Shown here: positions 37,486-48,400 of the stretch, piece by piece
How the letters are laid out: each line of letters opens with the position of its first letter
How positions within the stretch are numbered: the stretch's first letter is position 1
Source: Noviherbaspirillum aerium
GTDB lineage: Bacteria > Pseudomonadota > Gammaproteobacteria > Burkholderiales > Burkholderiaceae_D
Direction: 5' to 3'
DNA: 64,000 nucleotides
Assembly (NCBI RefSeq): GCF_008929045.1
Contig: NZ_VFAH01000005.1
Span: 248,001 to 312,000 of the forward strand
Program-made: the position numbers and the translations under genes
The notes under the pieces: model-generated
Databases searched by the model: none
Seen by the model: the letters and a program-made list of their open reading frames with translations, nothing else
Told to the model about the DNA's origin: nothing

Positions 37486-37892
37486 AGCGGATTGCAGGTG
37501 AATGGCCGGTCGCCTCGGCTTGCCCTGCAACGCCTACGGTACCTTCGCACACCCGAATGAAGTGTGAACAGGCCCTAGCCATGAAGCATCGCAAAGCCGG
37601 CATCAACTTGCCTGCATCTCGCTTGCCTGCCGCCGTCGATCTCAGTACACTTGCGAAGTTTTCGTTCCCGGAGACCCGTCTTGGGTAGTCCCAGTACACA
37701 TAGTCAACCGTCGGATAACGGTCGATCGGCGAGTTAGCGCTGCCCTTGCATCTCCAGCGTCTTCTCGCCACAAAGTTGGTGGGCGGACGCGTCCTGGCCA
37801 ATCCCATGGCCGCGTTCCCTGAAAATCAATCAGCCTGCGGCACATCCCCGCAGGTGGCTGTGACCTGACAAAGGACACAGCCGGGAGAGCAC
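37486..37892 (+). promoter_or_regulatory. Long structured leader before the CorA-family gene
   Basis: About 407 bp without a gene. Immediately before the ATG two overlapping hairpins are possible: CCTGCGG/CCGCAGG with flanking CAG/CTG (37831-37860), and GGCTGTG/CACAGCC (37856-37862 with 37876-37882), which share bases 37856-37860. The SD-like GGGAGAG (37883-37889) follows directly. Further upstream ACCCGTCTTGGGT and GGCCAATCCCATGGCC can also form stems. It does not match the M-box I know. Confidence 0.5.
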
Positions 37893-38858
37893 ATGATTAA
37901 TGTATTCGTCTTGCAGAACGGGCGCCTGAACCAGGTCAATATTGAATCCCGGAATGATCTGGAGAAGGCTGCCCCCGTGTGGGTGGATCTGACCGATCCG
38001 AATGATGAAGAGCGCGCCTGGGTCAAGAGTATTTATGGCGTGACGCTGCCCGGTGAAGACGAAGTCAAGGACATTGAAGCATCGGCCCGTTATTACGAGG
38101 CCGAGAACGGCGACCTGCACCTGCGCACCGACTTCCTGCTGGAGGAAGACGACGGGCCGTCGCGTGTCATCACGGTGGCGTTCATCCTGGCGCGCAACAT
38201 GCTGTTTTCAGTGCATAACGATGATTTGCCGGTGTTTCGCCTGGTGCGCATGCGCGCGCGTTCCCGGCCCGGTTCGATCGCCGATTACAAGGATGTGCTG
38301 CTGGACCTGTATGCAACCGATGCCGAGTATTCCGCGGATGCGCTGGAAGGCATCTATCAGAGCCTGGAAGAAGTCAGCCGGCGCGTGCTGCAAAAGCAAC
38401 TGACCGACCAGGATGCCGCCGACGCCCTGAGCTCGATCGCCCAGGAAGAGGATTTGAACGGACGCATTCGCCGCAACATGATGGATACGCGGCGCGCGGT
38501 CAGCTTCCTGATGCGCGGGCGATTGCTCAATACCGAACAATTCGAAGAGGCGCGGCAGATTTTGCGGGACATCGAATCGCTGGACGGGCATACCGCCTTT
38601 CTGTTCGACAAGATCAACTTCCTGATGGATGCCACCGTCGGTTTCATCAACATCAATCAGAACAAGATCATCAAGATCTTTTCGGTGGCCAGCGTCGCCT
38701 TCCTGCCGCCTACCCTGATCGCCAGCATCTACGGCATGAACTTCCGCATCCTGCCGGAACTGAACTGGGACATGGGATATCCGTTTGCGCTGGCGCTGAT
38801 GCTCGGCAGCGCGATCGCGCCGTTCTGGTATTTCCGCCGCCGGGGCTGGCTGAACTGA
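37893..38858 (+). CDS. corA: CorA-family magnesium/divalent metal transporter
   Basis: Inner-membrane channel of 321 residues. A long cytoplasmic N-terminal domain (1-255) is rich in acidic residues. Two C-terminal transmembrane helices follow, the first ending with the signature GMNF (IASIYGMNFRILPEL) that forms the selectivity filter. The short positively charged C terminus FRRRGWLN closes the second helix. Mg2+ is the likely substrate, though Co2+/Ni2+ or Zn2+ export cannot be excluded for this superfamily. It has a long leader with alternative hairpins. Confidence 0.93.
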   Translation: MINVFVLQNGRLNQVNIESRNDLEKAAPVWVDLTDPNDEERAWVKSIYGVTLPGEDEVKDIEASARYYEAENGDLHLRTDFLLEEDDGPSRVITVAFILARNMLFSVHNDDLPVFRLVRMRARSRPGSIADYKDVLLDLYATDAEYSADALEGIYQSLEEVSRRVLQKQLTDQDAADALSSIAQEEDLNGRIRRNMMDTRRAVSFLMRGRLLNTEQFEEARQILRDIESLDGHTAFLFDKINFLMDATVGFININQNKIIKIFSVASVAFLPPTLIASIYGMNFRILPELNWDMGYPFALALMLGSAIAPFWYFRRRGWLN

Positions 38859-38946
38859 TCAATCACCTGATTTCCTGCCTAGTCATGCCGCGCCGGCGCG
38901 TGAGCGCCGACGGGGTTTCGGCAGCGGCGACCCCGGCCTAAACGAC

Positions 38947-40236
38947 TCAAGCCTGAGCAATCTTCCCGAATGCCGTACGCGCCGCCTCGACGGTGGCATG
39001 AATCACCGCATCGTCGTGCGCCGACGACACGAATCCGGCTTCGAATGCCGACGGCGCGAGGTAGACGCCAAGATCCAGCATCGCATGGAAGAAGCGGTTG
39101 AACTTCTCCTTGTCGCAAGCCATGATTTCCTTGAAACTGCCGGGCACCTGCGCGCCGAAGTACAGGCCGAACATGCCGCCGACCGCGTCGGCGCAGAACT
39201 CCACTCCGGCCGCCGCCGCCGCATCCGACAGTCCGCTCGCCAGCTTGGCCGTCTGTGCCGACAGCGTTTCGTAGAAGCCCGGCTGCTGGATCAGCTTGAG
39301 GGTGCTCATGCCTGCCGCCACCGCCACCGGGTTGCCGGACAGGGTGCCCGCCTGGTACACCGGGCCCATCGGTGCGAGGAAGTTCATCAGTTCCTTGCGG
39401 CCGCCGAATGCCGCCACCGGCAAGCCGCCGCCAATCACCTTGCCGAGCACGGTCAGGTCCGGCGTGATGCCATACATTCCTTGCGCACCCGTCAGTCCGA
39501 CGCGGAATCCGCACATGACTTCGTCAAAGATCAGCACCGCACCGTGCTGGCTGCACAGGCGGCGCATGGTCTGCAGGAATTCCGGCGTGGCGCGCACCAG
39601 GTTCATGTTGCCCGCCACCGGTTCCACGATGACGCAGGCGATCTGGTTGCCCATCTGCCCGAACACGTCTTCCAGCTGCTGCGGATCGTTATAGTCGAGC
39701 ACCAGGGTATGTTTCGCGAAATCTTCCGGGACGCCGGCCGAGGTCGGATTGCCGAAGGTGAGCAGGCCGCTGCCGGCCTTGACCAGCAGGGAATCGGCAT
39801 GGCCGTGGTAGCAGCCTTCGAACTTGATGATCTTGTCGCGGCCGGTGGCGCCGCGCGCCAGGCGCAGGGCGCTCATCGCCGCCTCGGTGCCGCTCGATAC
39901 CAGGCGCACCTGTTCCACGGAGGGAAGAATGCGGCAGATTTCTTCCGCCATCACGATTTCGCCTTCTGTCGGCGCGCCGAAGCTCAGGCCGCGGGCCGCC
40001 GCCTCCTGCACCGCCCTGATCACGTCGGGATGGGAATGCCCGACGATGGCCGGACCCCAGGAACCGATATAGTCGATGTAGCGCTTGTCGTCGGCGTCCC
40101 AGAAATACGGGCCGTCGGCGCGGGTGATGAAGCGCGGCGTGCCGCCGACGGAGCGGAAGGCGCGCACCGGGGAATTGACGCCGCCCGGCGTCGTTGTCTG
40201 TGCGCGGGCAAACAGGATGTCGTTCTTTGAAGTCAT
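38947..40236 (-). CDS. hemL: Glutamate-1-semialdehyde 2,1-aminomutase
   Basis: PLP enzyme giving 5-aminolevulinate in the C5 haem pathway. The 429-residue protein has [47 protein letters not shown] and the PLP-binding Lys in [18 protein letters not shown]. Length is normal. It starts 14 bp after the thiD stop, so the two are probably one transcript; this pair is common in Burkholderiales. Confidence 0.97.
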   Translation of the reverse strand: MTSKNDILFARAQTTTPGGVNSPVRAFRSVGGTPRFITRADGPYFWDADDKRYIDYIGSWGPAIVGHSHPDVIRAVQEAAARGLSFGAPTEGEIVMAEEICRILPSVEQVRLVSSGTEAAMSALRLARGATGRDKIIKFEGCYHGHADSLLVKAGSGLLTFGNPTSAGVPEDFAKHTLVLDYNDPQQLEDVFGQMGNQIACVIVEPVAGNMNLVRATPEFLQTMRRLCSQHGAVLIFDEVMCGFRVGLTGAQGMYGITPDLTVLGKVIGGGLPVAAFGGRKELMNFLAPMGPVYQAGTLSGNPVAVAAGMSTLKLIQQPGFYETLSAQTAKLASGLSDAAAAAGVEFCADAVGGMFGLYFGAQVPGSFKEIMACDKEKFNRFFHAMLDLGVYLAPSAFEAGFVSSAHDDAVIHATVEAARTAFGKIAQA

Positions 40237-40250
40237 ACGTTCAACGTTGA

Positions 40251-41084
40251 TTAGGATGGTTTGGTGTCGGCGTCGGATTCGCGCGCCCAGAAGTAGCGGT
40301 CGGGCGTGAGCTTGCCCATTCCCAGCCGGTGTGCATTCGACAGCGCCGCGTAGGTGAATTCCTGCGCCTCGAATATTGCTTCGGGCACATCGACGCCATT
40401 GGCGAGCAGGGCGGCGATCGTCGCCGACAGGGTGCTGCCCGCTCCGCTGAACGATCCGGGCAGACGCTGCCAGGCATCCTGGCGGACCGCTCCCGATTCC
40501 TCGTAGAGCGTATTGCTGACTTCATGGACGTCGCCGGGCGTGCCGGTGATCAGCACGTATTCACAGCCCATTTCAATGACGCGCATGGCATCGGCCACCA
40601 GGGTGTCGCCGGTCGCGGGTTCGCGCCAGGTTTCGGCGAAGCGCCCCAGCTCCACGGCCGAGACCACGAACAGGGTGGTCTGGGGGATCAGCAGTTCGCG
40701 GATGGCAATCAGCATGTCCTCGCTGTCCTGTCCCTGGTCCGGCATTGCCGTCAGAAACGGATCGAGAATCAGCGGGACATCCGGATAGTCGGAGACGATT
40801 TCTGCGATGACCGACACGTTTTCAATGCTGGCGACGGCGCCGACCTTGAAGGCCGCCACCGGCATGTCCTCCAGGATGACGCGCGCCTGGTCCGCGACCC
40901 AGTCTGCATCGACCGGCTGCACGTCCTCGATGCGCGCGGTGTCGCTGATGAGGATGGAGGTGACGACCGACAAGCCATGGCATCCCATTGCAGCGAACGA
41001 AGCGAGATCGGCCTGTATACCGAATGCACCTGCCGGATCGGTTGCGCCGAAGGTCAGTATCAGGGGAGGAGTTTGGTTTTGCAC
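40251..41084 (-). CDS. thiD: Hydroxymethylpyrimidine (phosphate) kinase ThiD-like
   Basis: Ribokinase-fold kinase of 277 residues for thiamine pyrimidine synthesis. The N-terminal [20 protein letters not shown] matches ThiD signature 1. The C-terminal catalytic motif is [21 protein letters not shown], where most ThiD enzymes have Cys (G-x-GCTLSA); here it is Ser217. The codon is AGC, so this is not a reading error of mine. Whether it still does both phosphorylations is open. The start is GTG 41084. Confidence 0.88.
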   Translation of the reverse strand: MQNQTPPLILTFGATDPAGAFGIQADLASFAAMGCHGLSVVTSILISDTARIEDVQPVDADWVADQARVILEDMPVAAFKVGAVASIENVSVIAEIVSDYPDVPLILDPFLTAMPDQGQDSEDMLIAIRELLIPQTTLFVVSAVELGRFAETWREPATGDTLVADAMRVIEMGCEYVLITGTPGDVHEVSNTLYEESGAVRQDAWQRLPGSFSGAGSTLSATIAALLANGVDVPEAIFEAQEFTYAALSNAHRLGMGKLTPDRYFWARESDADTKPS

Positions 41085-41141
41085 GGCGGGTAGATTAAGA
41101 TATGCGACTTTGCATTTTACTTGATTGAAGGGCAGTCAACT

Positions 41142-41333
41142 GTGAGTAACGCGACATCGAACGAGGAATTCAAGACCTGGATGTGTCTGATCTGCGGCTG
41201 GGTATACGACGAGGAAGCTGGCTTGCCAGATGAAGGCATCGCGCCCGGCACGCGCTGGGCCGACGTGCCGATGAACTGGACATGTCCCGAGTGCGGTGCG
41301 CGCAAGGAAGATTTTGAAATGGTAGCAATTTAA
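41142..41333 (+). CDS. rubA: Rubredoxin
   Basis: Small electron-transfer protein of 63 residues with one Fe(Cys)4 centre: MCLICGWVYDEEAGLPDEG and WTCPECGARKEDFEM supply both CxxC pairs. The open frame starts at TTG 41121, but GTG 41142 has AAGGG upstream and gives the normal length. It is divergent from thiD-hemL and precedes the pilG operon. Confidence 0.95.
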   Translation: MSNATSNEEFKTWMCLICGWVYDEEAGLPDEGIAPGTRWADVPMNWTCPECGARKEDFEMVAI

Positions 41334-41524
41334 TATTGTCGTTAATCAATATCAAACTTCCATGAAGTAATTCGCCATGATTCTCCATGGCAATGTTATG
41401 GTCGATTTCGTTTTTCGCATAAATACCACGTTGTAAAAAAATCAACGTCGATATTGTTCTAAAGCATCTTGCTTTTTGTTACAGTTGGGATCTATTTTCG
41501 GCGAACGGCAAACGAGATTAGCTC

Positions 41525-41926
41525 ATGACAACACCCGTGGAGAACAGCAGTCTCAAGATCATGGTGATCGACGACAGCAGCACTATTCGTCGGTCAGCAG
41601 AGATTTTTCTCGGCCAGGCCGGCTACCAGGTGGTTCTCGCAGACGACGGTTTCGACGCGCTTGCGAAGATGAACGACCACCGGCCGGCCCTCATATTCTG
41701 CGACATCCTGATGCCCCGGCTGGATGGTTATCAGACCTGTGCGCTGATCAAGAAAAGCTCCCGCTTCCATTCCACGCCGGTCATCATGCTGTCATCCAAG
41801 GACGGGCTGTTCGACCGCGCGCGTGGCGCGATGGTCGGTTCCGATGCCTATCTCACCAAGCCGTTCACCAAGGACAGCCTGCTCAAGACTGTACGCGAGC
41901 ACACCGCGCTCGCGCTTTCCCGGTAA
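41525..41926 (+). CDS. pilG: Twitching motility response regulator PilG
   Basis: Single-domain CheY-like receiver of 133 residues: VIDDSSTIRRSAEIFL, phospho-acceptor Asp in FCDILMPRLDGYQTC, Thr/Ser in IMLSSKD and Lys in YLTKPF. In Pseudomonas PilG and PilH are the output regulators of the Chp system and tune PilB/PilT extension and retraction and cAMP. The order pilG-pilH-pilI-pilJ-chpA supports the name. The 191 bp upstream is AT-rich and holds an inverted repeat ACGTTG/CAACGT (41428-41448). Confidence 0.93.
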   Translation: MTTPVENSSLKIMVIDDSSTIRRSAEIFLGQAGYQVVLADDGFDALAKMNDHRPALIFCDILMPRLDGYQTCALIKKSSRFHSTPVIMLSSKDGLFDRARGAMVGSDAYLTKPFTKDSLLKTVREHTALALSR

Positions 41927-41950
41927 ATTTTCTGCTTCAAAGGTCACAGA

Positions 41951-42316
41951 ATGCCCATACAAAAAATTCTTGTGGTGGATGACTCTCCAACCGAGCGTTA
42001 CTTTCTTACCGACATTCTCATCAAGAATGGCTTTTCGGTCTCCACTGCGGAAAACGGCGAAGAGGCGCTGCTCAAGGTCAAGGCCGACAAGCCGCAGCTG
42101 ATTCTGATGGATGTGGTCATGCCCGGCCAGAACGGTTTCCAGATCACCCGTTCCATTGCCCGCGATCCCGAAACCCAGGAGGTGCCGATCATCATCTGCA
42201 CCAGCAAGGGCCAGGAGACCGACCGCATCTGGGGCATGCGGCAGGGTGCTCGCGATTACATCGTCAAGCCGGTCGATCCCCAGGAACTGTTGTCCAAGAT
42301 CGCGGCGCTTGGCTGA
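41951..42316 (+). CDS. pilH: Twitching motility response regulator PilH
   Basis: CheY-like receiver of 121 residues: LVVDDSPTERYFL, phospho-acceptor in ILMDVVMPGQNGFQ, CTSKGQETDRIWG and Lys in YIVKPV. It lies 24 bp after pilG and 7 bp before pilI. It acts with PilG downstream of the PilJ-ChpA kinase complex. Confidence 0.93.
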   Translation: MPIQKILVVDDSPTERYFLTDILIKNGFSVSTAENGEEALLKVKADKPQLILMDVVMPGQNGFQITRSIARDPETQEVPIIICTSKGQETDRIWGMRQGARDYIVKPVDPQELLSKIAALG

Positions 42317-42323
42317 GAAACCC

Positions 42324-42899
42324 ATGAGCGAGTCTTCTCTGGACAGCAGGCCCGGCGCAGCAGTGAAGGAAGGCGACAGCGGCACGCGCCGCCACCGCCT
42401 GCGCGAATTCCAGGCGCAGCTAGTGGAACGCATGCAGGCTGCAAGCAGCGGTACGCATACGCAGGCCAGCAAGCTTGGCGTGCTGATCGGTGAAACACGC
42501 TGGCTGCTGAATCTGCAGGAGGCTGGCGAGATCGTTTCGGTCGGCGCCGTCACGCCGGTCCCGCTCACCAAGGACTGGTTCCTCGGCCTGGTCAACGTGC
42601 GGGGCAATCTGATCAGCGTGATCGACCTGGCATGTTTTCGCGGCATGGCCGCTACGCGCATCGAGAAGGACAGCCGGGTGATCGCCTTTGCGCCATCCCT
42701 GTCATTCAACTGCGGCCTCCTGGTATCGCGCGTGATGGGCTTGCGCAATGTCGCCGACATGGAAATGCAGCCCCAGCCGTCATCCGCCGACACACCCTGG
42801 ATCGCGCAGCGCTATCTGGACCGTGACTCTCACGTCTGGAACGAACTCAACCTTTCTTTAATCGTGCAGGATCCGCAATTCCTGCAGGTCGGTGTCTGA
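42324..42899 (+). CDS. pilI: CheW-like adaptor PilI
   Basis: Adaptor of 191 residues linking PilJ to ChpA. The CheW fold starts near residue 45 ([14 protein letters not shown]), and continues with [19 protein letters not shown] and [16 protein letters not shown] helical N-terminal extension (about 1-45) is charged. ATG 42324 was chosen because it follows the pilH stop by 7 bp and gives the usual length. Confidence 0.92.
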   Translation: MSESSLDSRPGAAVKEGDSGTRRHRLREFQAQLVERMQAASSGTHTQASKLGVLIGETRWLLNLQEAGEIVSVGAVTPVPLTKDWFLGLVNVRGNLISVIDLACFRGMAATRIEKDSRVIAFAPSLSFNCGLLVSRVMGLRNVADMEMQPQPSSADTPWIAQRYLDRDSHVWNELNLSLIVQDPQFLQVGV

Positions 42900-42957
42900 C
42901 GCGGCCGTCGCGCATGCCTGCCTTTCACCGCAATCCGTAACACGAGGAGACTCCGCA

Positions 42958-45297
42958 ATGGCGTTCAAAGTACCATTCATGTCGAAAGAGAAGAAGCAAG
43001 ACTCCAACGACGATGCCGTCACTGTGGCCGCAGTCACGATAGACAGCACGCCGGCTGCAGCATGGGAAGAGCCGGTCAGGGCCGACTTTTCCATTCCCGC
43101 CGCCGGGTCGTCCGCGTCGGGTACGGCACAGGCGCAGGCCGCCGCCGCCCGCGATCGCAGCATGAATGCCACCTTCATCGGCGACGTTCTGCAGACAGGC
43201 GGCGACATTCGCCTGCCTTTCATCGGCACCTTGCCCCTGCAGCAGCAGGTACGAATCCTCCTCGGCATGCTGGGCGCGTCGGTGGTGCTGGGGGTCGGCT
43301 TCGTCTGGGTCAATTCCAACCACTCGACAATGACGTCCACCCAGACGCAGATTGCCGGCGACGCGCTGATGCACTCGCAACGTATCGGCAAGGCGGCTCC
43401 CAATGCGATTCAGGGCAATCTGGCGGCGTTCAAGCAGCTCGAGGAAAGCCGCAGGGAATTCAACCGCGACCTGAGCGTGCTCCTTAACGGCGGCGACTAC
43501 CAGGGGCGCGATGTCGCATCGCCGGATTCCGGCATGGAATACCTGCTCAAGGAGAGTCAGAAGGTCTGGGCAAGCTCGGACAAGGCGGCGGAAACCATTC
43601 TCAAGCTCAAGGATGAACTGACCGGTTTCGGCGCCACGCTCCAGAAGCTGAACAACCTGTCGCCGGTGCTGCTCGAGCTTACCGAACAGATTGCAACGCT
43701 CAAGGCGCAGGGCGGTGCCACCCCGCGCGAGATTTCCGCCGCGGGCCAGCTGGTCATGCTGACCCAGCGACTTGGCCGCAGCGCCAATGAATTCCTGACA
43801 TCCGAAGGCGTGAACCCGGAAACCGCCTTCCTGCTCGGTAAGGATACCAATACCTTCCGCGACATCACGGACGGATTCCTCAACGGCAGCGACGTGCTGC
43901 GGCTGGCCGCAACCAAGGATGCCGATACCCGGGAAAAGCTGGAAGAGCTGAAGAAGGTTTTCGCCGAGTACCAGGAGTCTGTGGCCACCATCCTCGGCAA
44001 CCTGCAAAACTTCATTGCGGCCAAACAATCCGAGCAGCTGATCTTTGCCGAAAACGAGACGCTCAAGCAGCGCATCACCAACCTGCAAAACACCTACCGC
44101 GGCGCGGAAGATGCCCAGCACTGGTCCGTATTGCTGATGGTGATCAGTGCCGTGACGGCCCTGCTGTCGGCGATCGGCATTGCGCTGGTGCTGCTGCAGG
44201 ATAGCCGCAACCGCACCAAGGAAGCCGACCAGCGCCGGCAGGAAGCGGAGGAGCAGCGCTTGCAGGCGATCCGCCAGGAGGAAGAAGCCAAGCGCGCCAA
44301 TGACCAGAACCAGGCCGCGATTCTGCGCCTGATGAATGAGTTGCAGGAGGTGGCGGATGGCGACCTCACAATCCAGGCGACGGTGTCCGAAGACATCACC
44401 GGCGCAATCGCCGACTCGGTGAACTACACCGTGGAAGAACTGCGCGGGCTGGTCGGACGCGTTACCAAGACGGCGGAGCAGGTCACGGCGGCATCCAATC
44501 AGGCGCACGATATTTCCAGCGAGCTGATGCAGGCTTCGCAGAAGCAGTCCCGCGAAATCCAGGAAACCGGCCAGGCGGTGCTGGAAATGGCAGTGCAGAT
44601 TACCGACGTCTCGCGATCGGCAACCGAGTCGGCCGAAGTGGCGCGCCAGTCGGTGTCGGCGGCGGAGCAGGGCGCGCGCGCGGTGGAAGACGCGATCAAG
44701 GGCATGAACGAAATCCGCGAACAGATCCAGGAGACGTCCAAGCGCATCAAGCGCCTCGGCGAGTCGTCGCAGGAAATCGGGGAGATCACCGAACTGATTT
44801 CCGACATTACCGAACAGACCAACGTGCTGGCGCTGAACGCCGCGATCCAGGCGGCATCGGCCGGCGAGGCAGGGCGAGGCTTCTCCGTGGTTGCGGAAGA
44901 GGTTCAGCGCCTGGCGGAACGTTCAGGCGAGGCGACCAAGCAGATCGGCGCGCTGGTGCGCACCATTCAGACCGACACGCACGACGCGGTTGCGGCGATG
45001 GAAAAATCCACGCAGGGTGTGGTCGAGGGAGCGAAGCTGTCCGACGCCGCCGGCGCCGCACTGTCCGAGATCCGCAGCGTTTCCAATCGCCTCGCGGACC
45101 TGATTCAGAGCATTTCCGCCGCCACCGAACAGCAGGCCACATCGGCCAACGGCGTGGCACAGAGCATTCAAAACATTCTGACAGTCACCGAGCAGACGCA
45201 GCAGGGTACGCGTCAGACCACTGACTCGATCCGTGAATTGTCGAAGCTGGCGGAAGAACTCAAGAACTCGGTGTCGCGCTTCCGCGTGTCCGCCTGA
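42958..45297 (+). CDS. pilJ: Type IV pilus methyl-accepting chemotaxis protein PilJ
   Basis: Chemoreceptor of 779 residues. A cytoplasmic N-terminal region of about 97 residues comes before TM1 (IIL-type helix near 98-118; [20 protein letters not shown]). A periplasmic sensor domain (two PilJ-type repeats, about 125-395) leads to TM2 (about 397-422). HAMP and signalling domains follow with the hairpin [31 protein letters not shown]. It is about 100 residues longer than Pseudomonas PilJ owing to the N-terminal extension. ATG 42958 follows GAGGAGAC. Confidence 0.94.
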   Translation: MAFKVPFMSKEKKQDSNDDAVTVAAVTIDSTPAAAWEEPVRADFSIPAAGSSASGTAQAQAAAARDRSMNATFIGDVLQTGGDIRLPFIGTLPLQQQVRILLGMLGASVVLGVGFVWVNSNHSTMTSTQTQIAGDALMHSQRIGKAAPNAIQGNLAAFKQLEESRREFNRDLSVLLNGGDYQGRDVASPDSGMEYLLKESQKVWASSDKAAETILKLKDELTGFGATLQKLNNLSPVLLELTEQIATLKAQGGATPREISAAGQLVMLTQRLGRSANEFLTSEGVNPETAFLLGKDTNTFRDITDGFLNGSDVLRLAATKDADTREKLEELKKVFAEYQESVATILGNLQNFIAAKQSEQLIFAENETLKQRITNLQNTYRGAEDAQHWSVLLMVISAVTALLSAIGIALVLLQDSRNRTKEADQRRQEAEEQRLQAIRQEEEAKRANDQNQAAILRLMNELQEVADGDLTIQATVSEDITGAIADSVNYTVEELRGLVGRVTKTAEQVTAASNQAHDISSELMQASQKQSREIQETGQAVLEMAVQITDVSRSATESAEVARQSVSAAEQGARAVEDAIKGMNEIREQIQETSKRIKRLGESSQEIGEITELISDITEQTNVLALNAAIQAASAGEAGRGFSVVAEEVQRLAERSGEATKQIGALVRTIQTDTHDAVAAMEKSTQGVVEGAKLSDAAGAALSEIRSVSNRLADLIQSISAATEQQATSANGVAQSIQNILTVTEQTQQGTRQTTDSIRELSKLAEELKNSVSRFRVSA

Positions 45298-45437
45298 TGT
45301 TTCGAGGACCGTACATTGCCGTCCAGGCCTGAAACAGAAACATTGTTGTCCGGGGCGCCCGTCGCATGGGCGCCCATTCAAGTTGCATCGCGGTGATACC
45401 GCGCGACTCACCGCTTTTTTGACCCCGCGAGGCAGTC

Positions 45438-48400
45438 ATGACCACCTTTTCCTCCCCCTTTCCGCAAGATGCCAGGGATACCTTCGACACCGGTCCGCTA
45501 TCCTGGGTCATGGGGGAGATCCGCGAAGCATTGAACCGTTCCAGGGAATCGTTGCGCGAAGCGTCTGCGCAGGATGTGGGCGTGCAGACCACGGCACTGC
45601 GCCATGCGAAGAGCTACCTGCACCAGGCGCACGGCGCGCTACAGATCGTCGATGTCGACGGCGTCTCCATCATCACGGAAACGGTGGAAGACCTGCTGGA
45701 CCGTGCCGACATCGGCCAGCTGCCGATGAGTCCGGCACTGGCCGATGTCATCGGCAACGCTTACCAGGCACTGGTCGAATACCTGGATGAACTGCTGGCC
45801 GGCTTGCCGCATCAGCCGGTAAGGCTGTTTCCCTACTACCGGACATTGCTTGAAGCGCGCGGCGCGGAACGCATCCATCCTGCGGACCTGTTCTTTCCCA
45901 ACCTGGCGGTACGTGCGAACCTTCCGGCAATCAATCTGCCGCATGAAATCAAGCCGGCACACTATACCGGTCTGCGTCAGCGTTTCGAAAGGGCGCTGCT
46001 GCCGTTCCTGAAAAGCAGCGACCGCCATGCCGAGCTGGCCAATGCCGCCGTCATGCGCGATGTGGTGTCTGAAATCGAAAACCTGCAGGCAAACCCGCAG
46101 GCGCGCGCATTCTGGTGGGTCATGCATGGCCTCGCCGAAGCCGTTGCCGCGGACCAGATTCCCAACGAAATCTACGTCAAGCAGCTGTTTGCCCGTATCA
46201 ATCTGCAGATCCGGCGTCTGTGCCAGGGATCATCGAGCATCGCCGAACGTCTGCTGCGCGATGCGCTGTTCTTCATCGCCAGGATCGAGGAACCCACGCC
46301 CCGCGGCAGGCAGATCCGTCAGACCTATCAGCTCGACGGGCTGGTGCCCGCCGACTATGAAAGGAAACGCTACGGCCAGGTGGACCCCGATACCCTGGCG
46401 AGTGCCAAGGACAGGCTTTCCCAGGCGAAGAATGTCTGGAACCGGATCGTCAGCGGCGACGCCAGCGTGGCTGACTCGTTCGAGCATGAAATGCGCATGC
46501 TTGCCGATGCGGGCTCGCGCCTGAACTCGGCGCCCTTGTCCAAGCTGCTGCGGGAGCTCAAGGGAATTGCGCGCCATGCCGCGCATGCCCGGCCGGGCGA
46601 AATGCTCGGGCTGGAAATGGCCGCCAGCCTCCTGTTTGTCGAAAACTCGCTGAACCAGATCGGGCATCTTCCCGGCAACTTCGCCGAGCGCGCCGATGCC
46701 TTGACCGCGCGCCTGCTCGCGGTGGTCGCAGGGGATCAATCCTTGCAGCCGGCCGCCTGGCTCGATGACATGTCGCGCCAGGCGCTGCAGCAGCAAACCA
46801 TGACCGCCCTGGCCAGCGAGATGCAAGGCAACCTGCGCCAGGTCGAAAAGATGCTGGATGAATTCTTCCGCGACCCCACGCAGCAGAATGCGCTGGGCCA
46901 GCTTGACCAGATATTGCATCAGATCGAAGGCGCCATGGCCGTCCTTGACCAGGACGACGCCATGCGCACGGTTCAGCATACCCGCGAAGCGGTGCGGCGC
47001 TTTCATCAGGTCGGCGATGGTGAAGCCGATGTCGCCGGATTCCAGCATGTTGCCCAGAACGTGGGCGCGCTGAGCTTTTTCATCGAGACTTTGCAGCACC
47101 AGTCCGACAATGCGAAGAAACGCTTCACCTTTGACCAGGAAAAAGGCCTGTTGCGTGCCAATCTGATCGAGCCCGGCGCCAAGCAGCAGGACGGGCAGGA
47201 CAATGGCGCGGACGAGGGTAGCGCTCCGGAATCGTCCGATCCCGACCCCGGCACCGGAATGAACGGGATGAGCGCAATCCCGCTTCCCACGGTCGAGGAT
47301 GAACTGGCCTTCCACCAGCAGCAATCTGCCGAAATCGCCATGTCTTTGAGCATCGAGCCCGACAACCAGGCGTTGCGGGCACAGCTGAAGGAGTCCCTCG
47401 AAAAGATCAGGATGGATGCCACGCTGGTCGACAATCCCGAAGCCAATGACCGTGCCCAGGCAGGTATCGATGCACTGAAGCGCACGGACTTCGCGGAGTC
47501 CAGCCAGGCGCTGGCCGAAATCATTACCGCAACGGTGCCGGCCATGCCCGCCAGCGAAGCGCTGCCGCCAGTCGTGGCTCCTGCGACCGATGAAGCCGTC
47601 GATGCCGAGCTGCTGGAAATCTTCCTGATGGAAGCCGAGGAAGTTCTCGGCGCGGTTCGCCAGGCCATGCCGGAAGCCCGCAACCAGCCGCACAACCAGG
47701 AACACCTGACCACCCTGCGCCGGTCTTTCCATACGCTCAAGGGAAGCGGGCGCATGGTAGGCCTGATGGCGTTCGGCGAGGCGGCGTGGAGCATTGAGCA
47801 GGTACTGAACCTTCGCCTGGCCGAGTCCAAGGGCGGCGATCCGGAACTGTTCGCCCTGATCGACAAGGCCGCGGAGGTGCTCGAGGCCTGGGTTTACGAT
47901 CTCAAGTCCCATGGCCGGTCCGCCCGTACGCCGGACGCGATCGTGGCGGCTGCCGAGCGCATCAAGTCAGGCGGCCAGTTTCTCTATGAGCAAGCTGATG
48001 AACCCGGGGAAGAGCCGCTTGTCGCGACGCAGCCCGGTATTCCGGAGTTTGCTCGACAACCGGCACTGGCGGATGCGCAGGTACCTGATCCCGTGGAGCC
48101 TGTCCTTGCTCCGGAGGCCTCGAAAGCCATTCCGGCCGATGATGCCGGTGCTGACCTGTCAGAGCCGGCATCATTGCCGGACGATGCTGCGGAAGCCGTC
48201 TCGGCCGCATTGTCATCCGAGCCCGAAACTGGACTGCCCCCGCTGGATTTCGATCTGGAAGCTTCGGCGGACACGGAAGACGCCTCCTTCACCCCTTCTG
48301 TTTCCGAGATTGCGGAGCCGGAGGAATTGCAATTTTCCGATGCCGAGCTTCTGGCGCAATTCGGCGGATCCGACACCCTGGCTACGGAAGAGCCGGCCGG

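Noticed and set aside
37397-37807. 136-residue minus-strand frame in the corA leader
   Set aside because: It runs through the palindromic repeat, has no SD and no recognisable domain. Non-coding structure explains the region better.
37486-37892. M-box (ykoK) magnesium riboswitch before corA
   Set aside because: I looked for the conserved M-box segments and did not find them. The leader is reported as unassigned instead.
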